DNA from: Panulirus ornatus
Taxonomy: Eukaryota > Arthropoda > Malacostraca > Decapoda > Palinuridae
DNA: 64,000 nt
Assembly (NCBI RefSeq): GCF_036320965.1
Contig: NC_092250.1
Coordinates: 9,300,903 to 9,364,902 of the forward strand
Direction: 5' to 3'
Below are positions 38,171 through 54,965 of the stretch, in pieces. The notes below the pieces were generated by a model. It ran no database searches, was not told the origin of the DNA, and worked only from the letters and a program-made list of their open reading frames with translations. Each line of letters opens with the position of its first letter. The first letter of the stretch is position 1. The position numbers were made by a program, and so were the translations under genes.

Positions 38171-38426
38171 AACATACAAACCTCCAACAGCCAGGTTCGA
38201 ACCCGGGACCCCTGTGCAAGAGGCAGGCATGTAACCGCTAGGCTATTGGACTGTATAATAGGAAACAACTATTCGAATACTAAGTACTCGAATACCCTTC
38301 GTCTCACAATGGTGAGCAACGGGGTCTATACCGGTTATTTCCGTACAGACGCACATAGCCAGCTGATAGCGTTTTACCGAACCTAACTGTACAACGCGGA
38401 GGTATATGAATACGAATAAAGTGCAT
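38171..38426 (-). mobile_element. tRNA-derived SINE, unit 2
   Basis: Same structure as unit 1. The anticodon-like loop reads CTCTTGC, which resembles tRNA-Lys (CTT). One base is missing in the A-box region (ACATG for AGCATG). It forms a long hairpin with unit 3. Confidence 0.75.
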
Positions 38427-38620
38427 AGACCCCGTTGCTCACCATTGTGAGACGAAGGGTATTCGAGTACTTAGTATTCGAATAGTTGTTTCCTATTATA
38501 CAGTCCCATAGCCTAGCGGTTAGCATGCCTGCCTCTTGCACAGGGGTCCCGGGTTCGGTCCTGGCTGTTGGAGGTTTGTATGTTCTATGAAGGAGCGCGT
38601 TCATATGCACTTTATTCGTA
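38427..38620 (+). mobile_element. tRNA-derived SINE, unit 3 (inverted)
   Basis: Starts part-way through the head region (AGACCCCGTTGCTCACC), followed by A box, B box and the tail GTTCATATGCACTTTATTCG that leads into (TA)n. It is inverted relative to units 1 and 2; its arm (38427-38586) pairs with 38170-38327 across a ~100 bp spacer. Confidence 0.75.

Positions 38621-38666
<46 letters not shown>
38621..38666. repeat. (TA)n array
   Basis: Joins the SINE 3' end to short-repeat copy 5. Confidence 0.95.
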
Positions 38667-38671
<5 letters not shown>

Positions 38672-38906
38672 GGGGATAGGGGATTAAGAATACTTCCCAC
38701 GTATTCCCTGCGTATCGTAGAAGGCGACTAAAAGGGTAGGGAGCGGGGGGCTGGAAATCCTCCACTCTAGTTTTTTTTTTTTATTTTCCAAAAGAAGGAA
38801 CAGAGGGGGCCAAGTGAGGATATTCCAAAAAAGGCCCAGTCCTCTGTTCTTAACGCTACCTCGTTAATGCGGGAAATGGCGAATAGTTTAAAAGAAAGAA
38901 AGAAAG

Positions 38907-38908
<2 letters not shown>
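38667..38908 (+). mobile_element. Short LINE-derived repeat, copy 5
   Basis: Full length; carries the ATTCCAAAAAAGGCCC centre and an AAAG-repeat tail (GAAAGAAAGAAAG). First of two direct copies. Confidence 0.85.

Positions 38909-38940
<32 letters not shown>
38909..38940. repeat. (TA)n array
   Basis: 32 bp spacer between two direct short repeats; the overall period is 273 bp. Confidence 0.95.
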
Positions 38941-42712
<3,772 letters not shown>

Positions 42713-43014
42713 AAGCAAACACCTGATCCACACATCCTCTACCACTTCTGAAACCACACTGCTCTTCCCCAATCTGATGCTCTGTACATGCCTTCACCCT
42801 CTCAATCAATACCCTCCCATATAATTTACCAGGAATACTCAACAAACTTATACCTCTGTAATTTGAGCACTCACTCTTATCCCCTTTGCCTTTGTACAAT
42901 GGCACTATGCACGCATTCCGCCAATCCTCAGGCACCTCACCATGAGTCATACATACATTAAATAACCTTACCAACCAGTCAACAATACAGTCACCCCCTT
43001 TTTTAATAAATTCA
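42713..43014 (-). mobile_element. Inverted LINE segment S (reverse transcriptase fingers)
   Basis: A 300 bp minus-strand piece reading [19 protein letters not shown] through GEVPEDWRNACIVPLYKG, IGEEQCGFRSGRGC to VDQVFALK, lying between plus copies R and T with no TA at either junction. Confidence 0.85.
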
Positions 43015-45032
<2,018 letters not shown>

Positions 45033-45897
45033 GTAAATGTGAATAAGAGCAAAGTTATTAGGTACAGTAGGGTTGAGGGTCAAGTCAATAGAGAGGTAAG
45101 TTTGAATGGAGAGAAACTGGAGGAAGTAAAGTTTTTTAGATATCTGGGAGTGGATCTGGCAGCGGATGGATCCATGGAAGCGGAAGTGAATCATAGGGTG
45201 GGGGAGGGGGCGAAAATCCTGAGAGCCTTGAGGAATTTTTGGAAGTCGAGAACATTATCTCGGAAAGCAAAAATGGGTATGTTTGAAGGAATAGTGGTTC
45301 CATCAATGTTGTATAGTTGCGAGGCGTGGGCTATGGATAGAGTTGTGCGCAGGAGGGTGGATGTGCTGGAAATGCGATGTTTGAGGACAATATGTGGTGT
45401 GAGGTGGTTTGATCGAGTAAGTATTGTAAGCGTAAGAGAGATGTGTGGAAATAAAAAGAGTGTGGTTGAGAGAGCAGAAGAGGGTGTTTTGAAATGGTTT
45501 GGTCACATGGAGAGAATGAGTGAGGAAAGATTGACCAAGAGGATATATGTGTCGGAGGTGGAGGGAACGAGGAGAAGAGGGAGACCAAATTGGAGGTGGA
45601 AAGATGGAGTGAAAAAGATTTTGTGTGATCGGGGCCTGAACATGCAGGAGGGTGAAAGGAGGGCAAGGAATAGAGTGAATTGGAGCGATGTGGTATACCG
45701 GGGTTGACGTGCTGTCAGTGGATTGAATCAAGGCATGTGAAGCGTCTGGGGTAAACCATGGAAAGCTGTGTTGGTATGTATATTTGCGTGTGTGGACGTA
45801 TGTATATACATGTGTATGTGGCGGGGTTGGGCCATTTCTTTCGTCTGTTTCCTTGCGCTACCTCGCAAACGCGGGAGACAGCGACAAAGTATAATAA

Positions 45898-45901
<4 letters not shown>
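45033..45901 (+). mobile_element. RTE-like LINE copy V, C-terminal part
   Basis: Starts at [17 protein letters not shown] and is open to the terminus at 45707, then has the short 3' UTR and stem-loop ending ACAAAGTATAATAAAATAA. The reverse transcriptase core is absent. Confidence 0.88.

Positions 45902-45970
<69 letters not shown>
45902..45970. repeat. (TA)n array
   Basis: Tail-to-tail junction between copy V and the minus-strand LINE tail that follows. Confidence 0.95.
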
Positions 45971-46907
<937 letters not shown>

Positions 46908-46920
<13 letters not shown>

Positions 46921-47807
46921 CCACCTTCTCCGTCTTGTGTCTGGTGGTGGCATTCTACACAGCCCTCGTGCTGGTGTGCTGCCTCATATCCTTCTGGATG
47001 TTGAGTGACAGACGTCCACCATTCCCACGAGTAGCACGGATCGTACTGCTGGCACTCTCTCTTGTGCTGGGAGTAGTGATTCTGCACCAATCTCTGCCGG
47101 TCCTCCAGACCCTTCTGGACGATATTGTAGCGGGGTTGGACTCACAGCTGTGCAGGAGGTACTGGGTGACAGACGAAGACCAGCGGCCATTCGAGGTGAA
47201 GGTAGTGAAGGACTTTGTAGTGTTCGTTGAGCTCTACAATTGGGTAGCTTCTTTCATGATGATGGCCTTTGGTAAGTCTGTCATGACCTCCAGCACACTG
47301 TTGTGCGTTATGGCCGCCTACTGGATCATTGCGGCGATACTTTCTCACGAAGTATTGGTCTTGGTGACTAGGGTGCTGCAGCATGGTCTGTGCAGGTTGT
47401 GGCGTATGGTGGTGTTCTATTCACAATTCCTACCCTGGGCCAGATTGCAACGTGCCTGTGAGTTCGTCAGACATTACCATCTAAAGGTGTACTCTGTGTG
47501 TTACGATATGTGGGTGCCTGTGAGAGGTACTTGTTTAAAAGTCTGGGCTGGCGTACGTATGACAAACTGTGTCATTACTGCCTACCTCTCTCTAGTACTC
47601 CTGCCCTGGGCCACCTACAATTTGCGGTCTATGTGGGCTGGCGTATGTGCGACATACTGGGTCATTACTGCCTACCTCTCTCTAGTGTTCGTGCCCTGGG
47701 CCACCTACAGATTCCGGTATGTGTGCTTTACAGTGCAGTCGTACACAAAGAGATTGAGTGAGGTGAAGTTTAAATTCCTAAGATTCCATTTTAAGAGAGG
47801 GGTATGA
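46908..47807 (+). CDS. Predicted multipass membrane protein, unknown function, start codon inside a repeat
   Basis: An unbroken, GC-richer frame of 299 codons from ATG 46908; an upstream in-frame ATG at 46887 would give 306. The 46908 ATG has G at -3 and G at +4, a better initiation context than 46887 (T at -3). Using 306-residue numbering, hydrophobic segments lie at about 14-38, 48-68, 109-128, 137-160, 226-245 and 256-275, so four to six membrane helices. Residues 219-248 and 249-278 are a tandem duplication (WAGV, VITAYLSLV, PWATY); FLPWARLQ near 181 may be a third, older unit. The C-terminus is basic (KFKFLRFHFKRGV). No intron is visible. The first few residues are encoded by short-repeat sequence. 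I do not recognise the family. A chance frame of this length with this hydrophobic pattern is unlikely. Confidence 0.65.
47541..47720 (+). repeat. 90 bp in-frame tandem duplication in the membrane-protein ORF
   Basis: Two 90 bp units (47541-47630 and 47631-47720) encode 30-residue repeats sharing WAGV, VITAYLSLV and PWATY. Each looks like one membrane helix plus its basic end (NLRS / RFRY). Confidence 0.9.
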
Positions 47808-48930
47808 TTCAAATCTTGAATCCCAGCTTCTGAGAGGGACCATCTCTTTTCTTATATTCTTTTATCAGTGAAATGAAGCACTTTATGCATATCAACATAC
47901 GAATCTTCAGAAGTATCTGGACTCTTTGATAACATAAGAATGAATTTAGATTATCTCTCCTCTCGTTCCAGACAGGTCTGAGGGAATATGATGAAGTTCT
48001 CTAGGTAAGTAGGAGTTCATCTTTTCCCATAAGACTACTTAAACTCTCCCTCTATATGGCGTTAGGATTGACGGTTTTGTAATCATTTGGTCTGCTTCAA
48101 TCCTCCATTGCTTCTGTGTCATAAAAGTACTTTAACACCTTATCTAACAAACTTTTGGCTTAATCTTCATGTTACAGCCATAGGATATGGTGGCAAGGAT
48201 GAGAAGGCATGGCGGCGATGATGAAGTGGGGGGGGGGGGGGGGGGGGGTATGTTTTCCCTCCACAGTGGTGAGCAGGTGAGGTCTCAGTGGGCTAGAATC
48301 TACTATTTTATTCATATTCGCTGAATCGCCAGAACAATCTACTTTCCGCGGAGATGACGAGCCGCTCCTTATACGCGGAGGCTCTCGATAGGATGAGAGT
48401 GTGGCAGATCACAGACAGCTGCTCCTCCAGGCACACTGTTGCCGGTGAAGTGATGTAGGAACGTGACATCTCAACGTAGAATTTGATTAACCTATCCTTT
48501 GTTGAAGTTTGGAGAGGGCCGCACTGCTCCAGGATGTTTTCCCTGGTACACCAGTAGGCTTTGCAGTGACGACATAGTTTTTCCTTGTGGATGATAAGAA
48601 TGAAAAAATTTCACCAACCAACGTAATGATCATCTCATTAGATGCGCTTGGTCTCTTCCACAGCATTAGCTCTATTCAATGTATAGTTATGAAGACTCGT
48701 TAATCTACTGGTCCATCACCTAGGTAAGAGCCCTTGTCCTCTTGCTGAGTCAACAACTTACCCCACCGCCTCTACAGACTTGTTTATTCAGATTCCATTT
48801 TCTATGTGACGACGCCTTGACCAATCTTTAGGAAATCTGATGACTCAGAAAATCTATTATAAGTTATATTTAGTATGTTGAATAGCGAAGCACTGTATGT
48901 CAAATTGTATAGATGGCATGGTTAAAGTGC
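47808..48930. other. Low-copy sequence downstream of the membrane-protein ORF
   Basis: No second ORF and no AATAAA close to the stop were seen. At 47972-48004 a 33 bp segment is bounded by a strong acceptor-like TTCCAG and a donor-like AGGTAAGT. A G run is at 48228-48248. Confidence 0.5.
48228..48248 (+). repeat. Poly-G run of 21
   Basis: An uninterrupted G homopolymer, the only one of this length in the window; could form a G-quadruplex and is prone to length errors. Confidence 0.9.
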
Positions 48931-49066
48931 CTCTCTTGGAAAATAAAAAAAAAAAAAACGAAAGGGGAGGATTTCCAGCCCCTCGCTCCCTTCCCTTTTA
49001 GTCGCCTTCTGCGACACGCAGGGAATACGTGGTAAGTATTCTTTCTCCCCTATCCCCAGGGATGTA
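48931..49066 (-). mobile_element. Short LINE-derived repeat, 5' half only (right flank of gene island)
   Basis: Minus copy from CCTCTCTTGGAAAAT and a run of 15 A through the hairpin region to CCCCAGGGAT. It stops about 25 bp earlier in the repeat than the left-flank half, so the two inverted halves have different inner ends. Confidence 0.8.
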
Positions 49067-49140
49067 TATATACCTGGTTTAAAAAGCGAGATATACATAA
49101 GTATACGTATGTAAGTAGGAGAGATGGCCAGAGAGCGTTA

Positions 49141-49833
49141 TTGGATTACGTGTTAATTGACAGGCGCGCGAAAGAGAGACTTTGGGATGTTAATGTGCTG
49201 AGAGGTGTAACTGGAGGGATGTCTGATCATTATCTTGTGGAGGCTAAGGTGAAGATTTGTATGGGTTTTCAGAAAAGAAGATTGAATGTTGGGGTGAAGA
49301 GGGTGGTGAGAGTAAGTGAGCTTGGGAAGGAGACTTGTGTGAGGATGTACCAGGAGAGACTGAGTAGAGAATGGAAAAAGGTGAGAAAAATGGAAGTAAG
49401 GAGAGTGGGGGAGGAATGGGATGTATTTAGGGAATCAGTGATGGAGTGCGCAAAAGATGCTTGTGGCATGAGAAGCGAGGGAGGTGGGTTGATTAGAAAG
49501 GGTAGTGAGTGGTGGGATGAAGAAGTAAGATTATTAGTGAAAGAGAAGAGAGAGGCATTTGGACGATTTTTGCAGGGAAAAAATGAAATTGAGTGGGAGA
49601 TGTATAAAAGAAAGAGACAGGAGGTCAAGAGAAAGGTGCAAGAGGTGAAAAAGAGGGCAAATGAGAGTTGGGGTGAGAGAGTATCATTAAATTTTAGGGA
49701 GAATAAAAAGATGTTCTGGAAGGAGGTAAATAAAGTGCGTAAGACAAGGGAGCAAATGGGAACTTCAGTAAAGGGCGCTAATTGGGAGGTGATAACAAGT
49801 GGTGGTGATGTGAGAAGGAGATGGAGTGAGTAA
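49141..49833 (+). CDS. LINE copy Y endonuclease C-terminus and linker (fragment)
   Basis: 230 codons from DYVLIDRRAKERL through SDHYLVEAK and the basic linker to VRRRWSE, ending at the TAA that replaces the Tyr codon of family EYFEG. Confidence 0.82.
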   Translation: MDYVLIDRRAKERLWDVNVLRGVTGGMSDHYLVEAKVKICMGFQKRRLNVGVKRVVRVSELGKETCVRMYQERLSREWKKVRKMEVRRVGEEWDVFRESVMECAKDACGMRSEGGGLIRKGSEWWDEEVRLLVKEKREAFGRFLQGKNEIEWEMYKRKRQEVKRKVQEVKKRANESWGERVSLNFRENKKMFWKEVNKVRKTREQMGTSVKGANWEVITSGGDVRRRWSE

Positions 49834-49959
49834 TTTGAAGGTTTGTTGAATGTGTTTGATGATAGAGTGGCAGATATAGGGTGTCTTGGTCGAGGTGGTG
49901 TGCAAAGTGAGAGGGTTAGGGAAAATGATTTGGTAAACTGAGAAGAGGTAGTAAAAGCT

Positions 49960-51459
49960 TTGCGGAAGATGAAAGCCGGCAAGGCAGCAGGTTTGGATGG
50001 TATTGCAGTGGCATCTATTAAAAAAGGGGGTGACTGTATTGTTGACTGGTTGGTAAGGTTATTTAATGTATGTATGACTCATGGTGAGGTGCCTGAGGAT
50101 TGGCGGAATGCGTGCATAGTGCCATTGTACAAAGGCAAAGGGGATAAGAGTGAGTGCTCAAATTACAGAGGTATAAGTTTGTTGAGTATTCCTGGTAAAT
50201 TATATGGGAGGGTATTGATTGAGAGGGTGAAGGCATGTACAGAGCATCAGATTGGGGAAGAGCAGTGTGGTTTCAGAAGTGGTAGAGGATGTGTGGATCA
50301 GGTGTTTGCTTTGAAGAATGTATGTGAGAAATACTTAGAAAAGCAAGTGGATTTGTATGTAGCATTTATGGATCTGGAGAGGGCATATGATAGAATTGAT
50401 AGAGATGCTCTGTGGAAGGTATTAAGAATATATGGTGTGGGAGGCAAGTTGTTAGAAGCAGTGAAAAGTTTTTATCGAGGATGTAAGGCATGTGTACGTG
50501 TAGGAAGAGAGGAAAGTGATTGGTTCTCAGTGAATGTAGGTTTGCGGCAGGGGTGTGTCATGTCTCCATGGTTGTTTCTTTTGTTTATGGATGAGGTTGT
50601 TAGGGAGGTGAATGCAAGAGTTTTGGAAAGAGGGGCAAGTATGAAGACTGTTGGGGATGGGAGAGCTTGTGAAGTGAGTCAGTTGTTGTTCGCTGATGAT
50701 ACAGCACTGGTGGCTGATTCATGTGAGAAACTGCAGAAGCTGGTGACTGAGTTTGGTAAAGTGTGTGAAAGAAGAAAGTTAAGAGTAAATGTGAATAAGA
50801 GCAAGGTTATTAGGTACAGTAGGGTTGAGGGTCAAGTCAATTGGGAGGTAAGTTTGAATGGAGAAAAACTGGAGGAAGTAAAGTGTTTTAGATATCTGGG
50901 AGTGGATCTGTCAGCGGATGGAACCATAGAAGCGGAAGTGGATCATAGGGTGGGGGAGGGGGCGAAAATCCTGGGAGCCTTGAAGAATGTATGGAAGTCG
51001 AGAACATTATCTTCGAAATCAAAAATGGGTATGCTTGAAGGAATAGTGGTTCCAACAATGTTGTATGGTTGCGAGGCGTGGGCTATGGATAGAGTTGTGC
51101 GCAGGAGGATGGATGTGCTGGAAATGAGATGTTTGAGGACAATATGTGGTGTGAGGTGGTTTGGTCGAGTAAGTAATGTAAGGGTAAGAGAGATGTGTGG
51201 AAATAAAAAGAGCGTGGTTGAGAGAGCAGAAGAGGATGTTTTGAAATGGTTTGGTCATATGGAGAGAATGAGTGAGGAAAGATTGACCAAGAGGATAGAT
51301 ATGTCGGAGGTGGAGGGAACGAGGAGAAGTGGGAGACCAGATTTGAGGTGGAAAGATGGAGTGAAAAAGATTTTGAGTGATCGGGGCCTGAACATGCAGG
51401 AGGGTGAAAGGCGTGCAAGGAATAGAGTGAATTGGATCGATGTGGTATACCGGGGTTGA
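49960..51459 (+). CDS. LINE copy Y reverse transcriptase and C-terminal region (fragment)
   Basis: 499 codons: [11 protein letters not shown] (the following Glu of family VEFIKK is changed), VPLYKGKGDKSECSNYRG, FMDLERAYD (motif A), LRQGCVMSP (motif B), FADD (motif C), [18 protein letters not shown] and the DVVYRG terminus. All catalytic motifs are intact. Confidence 0.88.
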   Translation: MRKMKAGKAAGLDGIAVASIKKGGDCIVDWLVRLFNVCMTHGEVPEDWRNACIVPLYKGKGDKSECSNYRGISLLSIPGKLYGRVLIERVKACTEHQIGEEQCGFRSGRGCVDQVFALKNVCEKYLEKQVDLYVAFMDLERAYDRIDRDALWKVLRIYGVGGKLLEAVKSFYRGCKACVRVGREESDWFSVNVGLRQGCVMSPWLFLLFMDEVVREVNARVLERGASMKTVGDGRACEVSQLLFADDTALVADSCEKLQKLVTEFGKVCERRKLRVNVNKSKVIRYSRVEGQVNWEVSLNGEKLEEVKCFRYLGVDLSADGTIEAEVDHRVGEGAKILGALKNVWKSRTLSSKSKMGMLEGIVVPTMLYGCEAWAMDRVVRRRMDVLEMRCLRTICGVRWFGRVSNVRVREMCGNKKSVVERAEEDVLKWFGHMERMSEERLTKRIDMSEVEGTRRSGRPDLRWKDGVKKILSDRGLNMQEGERRARNRVNWIDVVYRG

Positions 51460-51912
51460 CGTGCTGTCAGTGGATTGAATCAGGGCATGTGAAGCGTCTG
51501 GGGTAAACCATGGAAAGTTGTGTGTGGCCTGGATGTGGAAAGGGAGCTGTGGTTTCGGGCATTATTGCATGACAGCTAGAGACTGAGTGTGAACGAATGG
51601 GGCCTTTGTTGTCTTTTCCTAGCGCTACCTCGCACACATGAGGGGGGAGGGGGGTGGTATTCCATGTGTTGCGAGGTGGCGATGAGAGTGAATAGGTGCA
51701 GACAGTGTGAATTGTGTGCATGTGTATATATGTATGTGTCTGTGTATGTATATATATATGTGTACATTGAGATGTACATGTATGTATATTTGCGTGTGTG
51801 GACGTGTATGTATATACATGCGTATGGGGGTGTGTTGGGCCATTTCTTTCGTCTGTTTCCTTGCGCTGCCTCGCAAACGCGGGAGACAGCGACAAAGCAA
51901 AATAAATAAATG

Positions 51913-51914
51913 AA

Positions 51915-51947
<33 letters not shown>

Positions 51948-52067
51948 TATTATCATTATCATTATTATTATAATTAACATTACTATTATTATTATCATCA
52001 TTATTACTATTATCAATGTTATTATCATTTCTATTATTAAGATTATCATCATTAGCATTATTGTTAT
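51913..52067. repeat. (ATT/ATC)n trinucleotide-type microsatellite
   Basis: Imperfect ATT and ATC units between the 3' ends of copies Y (plus) and Z (minus), in the position that (TA)n takes at other tail-to-tail junctions. It follows directly from the AAATAAATAAATGA tail of copy Y. Confidence 0.9.
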
Positions 52068-54712
52068 ACTTAATCGTTGATTCCCGCGTCAGCGAGGTAG
52101 CACCAGGAAACAGACGAAGAATGGCCCATCCACTCATATACACATATACATAAACGCTCATACACGCAAATATCCATACATATGCATATACATATCAACA
52201 TATACATATATACATACATATGCATACTAATACACAGACATATACATATATGAACATGAATATATTCACACTTGCTTGCCTTCATCCATTCCTGGCGCTA
52301 GCCCGTCCCACATGATACTCCCACATCACTACTCCCTGCTCAGCGAGGTAGCGCCAGGAAAACAGACAAAAAGGCCACATTCGTTCACACTTAGTCTCTA
52401 GCTATCATGTGTAATGCACCGAAACCACAGCTTCCTATCGACATCCAGACCCAACAGATCTTTCCATGGTTTACCCCACACGTTTCACATGCCCTGGTTC
52501 AATCCATTCACAGCGCGTCGATCCCGGTATACAACATCGTTCCAATTCACTCTATTCCATGCACGCCTCTCATCCTCCAGTTTGTTCATGTCCCAATCAC
52601 TTAAAATCTTTTTCACTCCATCCTTCCACTACCAATTTGGTCTCCCCCTTCTTGTTCCCTCCACCTTTTTGTCAATCTTTCCTCACTCATACCCTCCTTG
52701 TGTCCAATCCATTTCAATATACCCTCTTCTGCTTTCTTAACCACACTCTTTTTTGTTTCCACACATACTTACCCTTTCATAACTTATTCGATCAAATTAT
52801 TTCACACCACATATTGTCCACAGACTTTTCATTTTCAACACATCCACCTTCCTCTGCACAACCCCATCTATAGCCTATGCCTCGAAACCTCCTTCAAACA
52901 TACCCATTCTTGCTCTCCAAGATAATGTTTTCGCCTTCCACACATTCTTCATCGCTCCCAGAACCTTTGCCCCCTCCCCAACCCTGTAAATAACTTCAGC
53001 TTCAATGGTTCCATTCGCTTCTACGTCCACTCCCAGATATTTAGAACACCACCTCCTCTATTTTTCCTCCATTTAAGCTTACATCCTAACCAACTTGTCC
53101 CTCAACCCTACTGAACCTAAAAACCGTGTTCTTGTTCACAGTTACTCTCGTTTTTCTCCTTTAGCACATCTTTCCAAACTCAGTCACCAACTTTTGCAGT
53201 TTCTCACTCGAATCAATCACTAGAGTTGTAGCATCGGCAAACAACAACTGACTCACTTACTAGACCCTCTCAGCCACAAAAGACTGCATAACCACCCCTC
53301 TCTTCAAACTCTTGCATTTAGCTCCCAAACCTCCTCATCCATAAACAAATTAAACAACCATTGGGACATCACAAGCCCCTGTCGCAGACCGACGTCAGTG
53401 AGAATCAATCACTTTCCTCTCTTCCTACTCGTACACATGCTTTACATCCTTGGTAAAAACGTTTCACTGCTTCTAGCAACTTACCTCCCACACCACATAC
53501 TCTTACAACCTTCCATAAAACATATATATCTACCCTATCATATGCCTTCTCTAGATACATAAATGCTATATCCAGCCAAACAGTTTTTCTAAGTATTTCT
53601 CACACACATTCTTCAAAGCAAACACCTGATCCACACTTCCTCTACAACTTCTGAAAGCCCACTGTTCTTCCCCAATTTGATGCTATGTACATGCCTTCAC
53701 CGTCTCAGTCAATACCTACCCATACAATTTCTCCCGTCTCAGTCAATACCCTCCCATACAATTTCCAAGATATACTTAGCAAACTTATGCCTCTGTAGTT
53801 TGAACATTCACTTTTATCCCTTTGCTTTTGTACAATGGTACTATGCATACATTCCGTCAATCCTCATGCACTTCACCATAATACATATATTCATTGAATA
53901 TCCTTATCAATCAATCAACAACACAGTCACCCCCTTTTCTAATAAATTCCTCTGCTATACCATCCAAACCCGCCGCCTTTCCGGATTCCATATTCCGCAA
54001 AGGATTCACTACCCCTTCTCTCTTAAGCAAATCATTCTCCCTGACCCTCTCACTTCGCACACCATCCCGACCAAAACATCCTATATCTGCCACTCTCTCA
54101 TCAAACACATGGAACAAACCCTCAAAATACTTACTCCATCTCCTCACTTCACCACACCCCTAATATTACTTCCCCACTTGCCCCTTCACCTATGTTCCCA
54201 TTTGTTCTCTTGTCTTACGCACTTTATTTTCTCCTTCCAAAACATCTTTTTATTGTCCCTAAAGTTTCATGATACTCTCTCACCCCAACTCTCATTTGTC
54301 CTCTTTTTCAATCCTTGCACGTTTCTCTTGACCTTTTGCCGCTTTCTTTTATAAATCTTCCAGTCATTTGCACTCCTTCCTTGGGAGTATCGTCCCAAAG
54401 CCTCTCTTCTCTCCTTCAGTAGCAACTTTACTTTCTCATCCCACTAATTAATACCTTTTTTAACCTGCTCACCTCCCAGCTTTCTCATGTCACATGCATC
54501 TTTTGCGCAAGCCACCAATGGTTCCCTAAATACATTCGATTTCTCCCCCACCCTCCTCACGTCATTTGCTCTCACCTTTTTTCCATTGTACACTCAATCT
54601 CTCTCGATACTTCCGCACACAAATCTCCTTTCCAAGCTAACTTAATCTCACCACTCTCTTCTCCCCATCATTCTATCTTCCTTTTTGGAAACCTCAACAA
54701 ATCTTCAAATAC
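52068..54712 (-). mobile_element. Divergent RTE-like LINE copy Z
   Basis: A separate, older subfamily: its 3' UTR has two stem-loop modules (TCAGCGAGGTAGCACCAGG near 52090, TCAGCGAGGTAGCGCCAGG near 52340). C-terminal, reverse transcriptase and linker regions follow in order to about 54712, with many frame breaks; one open piece (54147-53911) shows [16 protein letters not shown] 34 bp tandem duplication sits at 53701-53768. The endonuclease is mostly missing. Confidence 0.8.
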
Positions 54713-54779
54713 AGATAGATTAAGAAGGAGGCTATGTTTTCAAGAGAGGTAGATAGATAAAGAAGGAGGCTATGTTAAA
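54713..54779. repeat. 38 bp tandem duplication
   Basis: AGATAGATTAAGAAGGAGG starts at 54713 and recurs as AGATAGATAAAGAAGGAGG at 54751. Lies just beyond the 5' edge of copy Z. Confidence 0.85.
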
Positions 54780-54965
54780 CAACCTACCCCCCCTCCTCCT
54801 CCACCACACCGGTTGCACCACCTCCTTCCCTCCACTCCCTCCCCCATTCTTCTCCTGCCCTCCCTCTTCCAGACGCTCCCTCCTACTACTTCTTCTTTTT
54901 TCTTCTTCCTCTTAACCTCCCTGCTTCTCTCCTTTTGATATGCGCGGCCCACTTACGCTCAAGTG
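54780..54965. other. Pyrimidine-rich linker sequence
   Basis: CCT/CTT-rich stretch between copies Z and AA; no gene. Confidence 0.6.

Larger units (their letters stand above)
49067..51912 (+). mobile_element. RTE-like LINE copy Y, 5'-truncated, only two coding lesions seen
   Basis: Starts in the endonuclease at TWFKKRDIHKYTYV and then has coding sequence to 51459 interrupted only by two point nonsense changes: Tyr to TAA at 49831-49833 and Arg to TGA near 49940. Long-form 3' UTR (51460-51900) ending GACAAAGCAAAATAAATAAATG. A young copy. Confidence 0.9.

Noticed and set aside
37894..38620. Functional tRNA genes
   Set aside because: The A and B boxes and the Lys-like anticodon loop are tRNA-derived, but acceptor stems do not pair and the units are embedded in SINE sequence, so they are SINEs.
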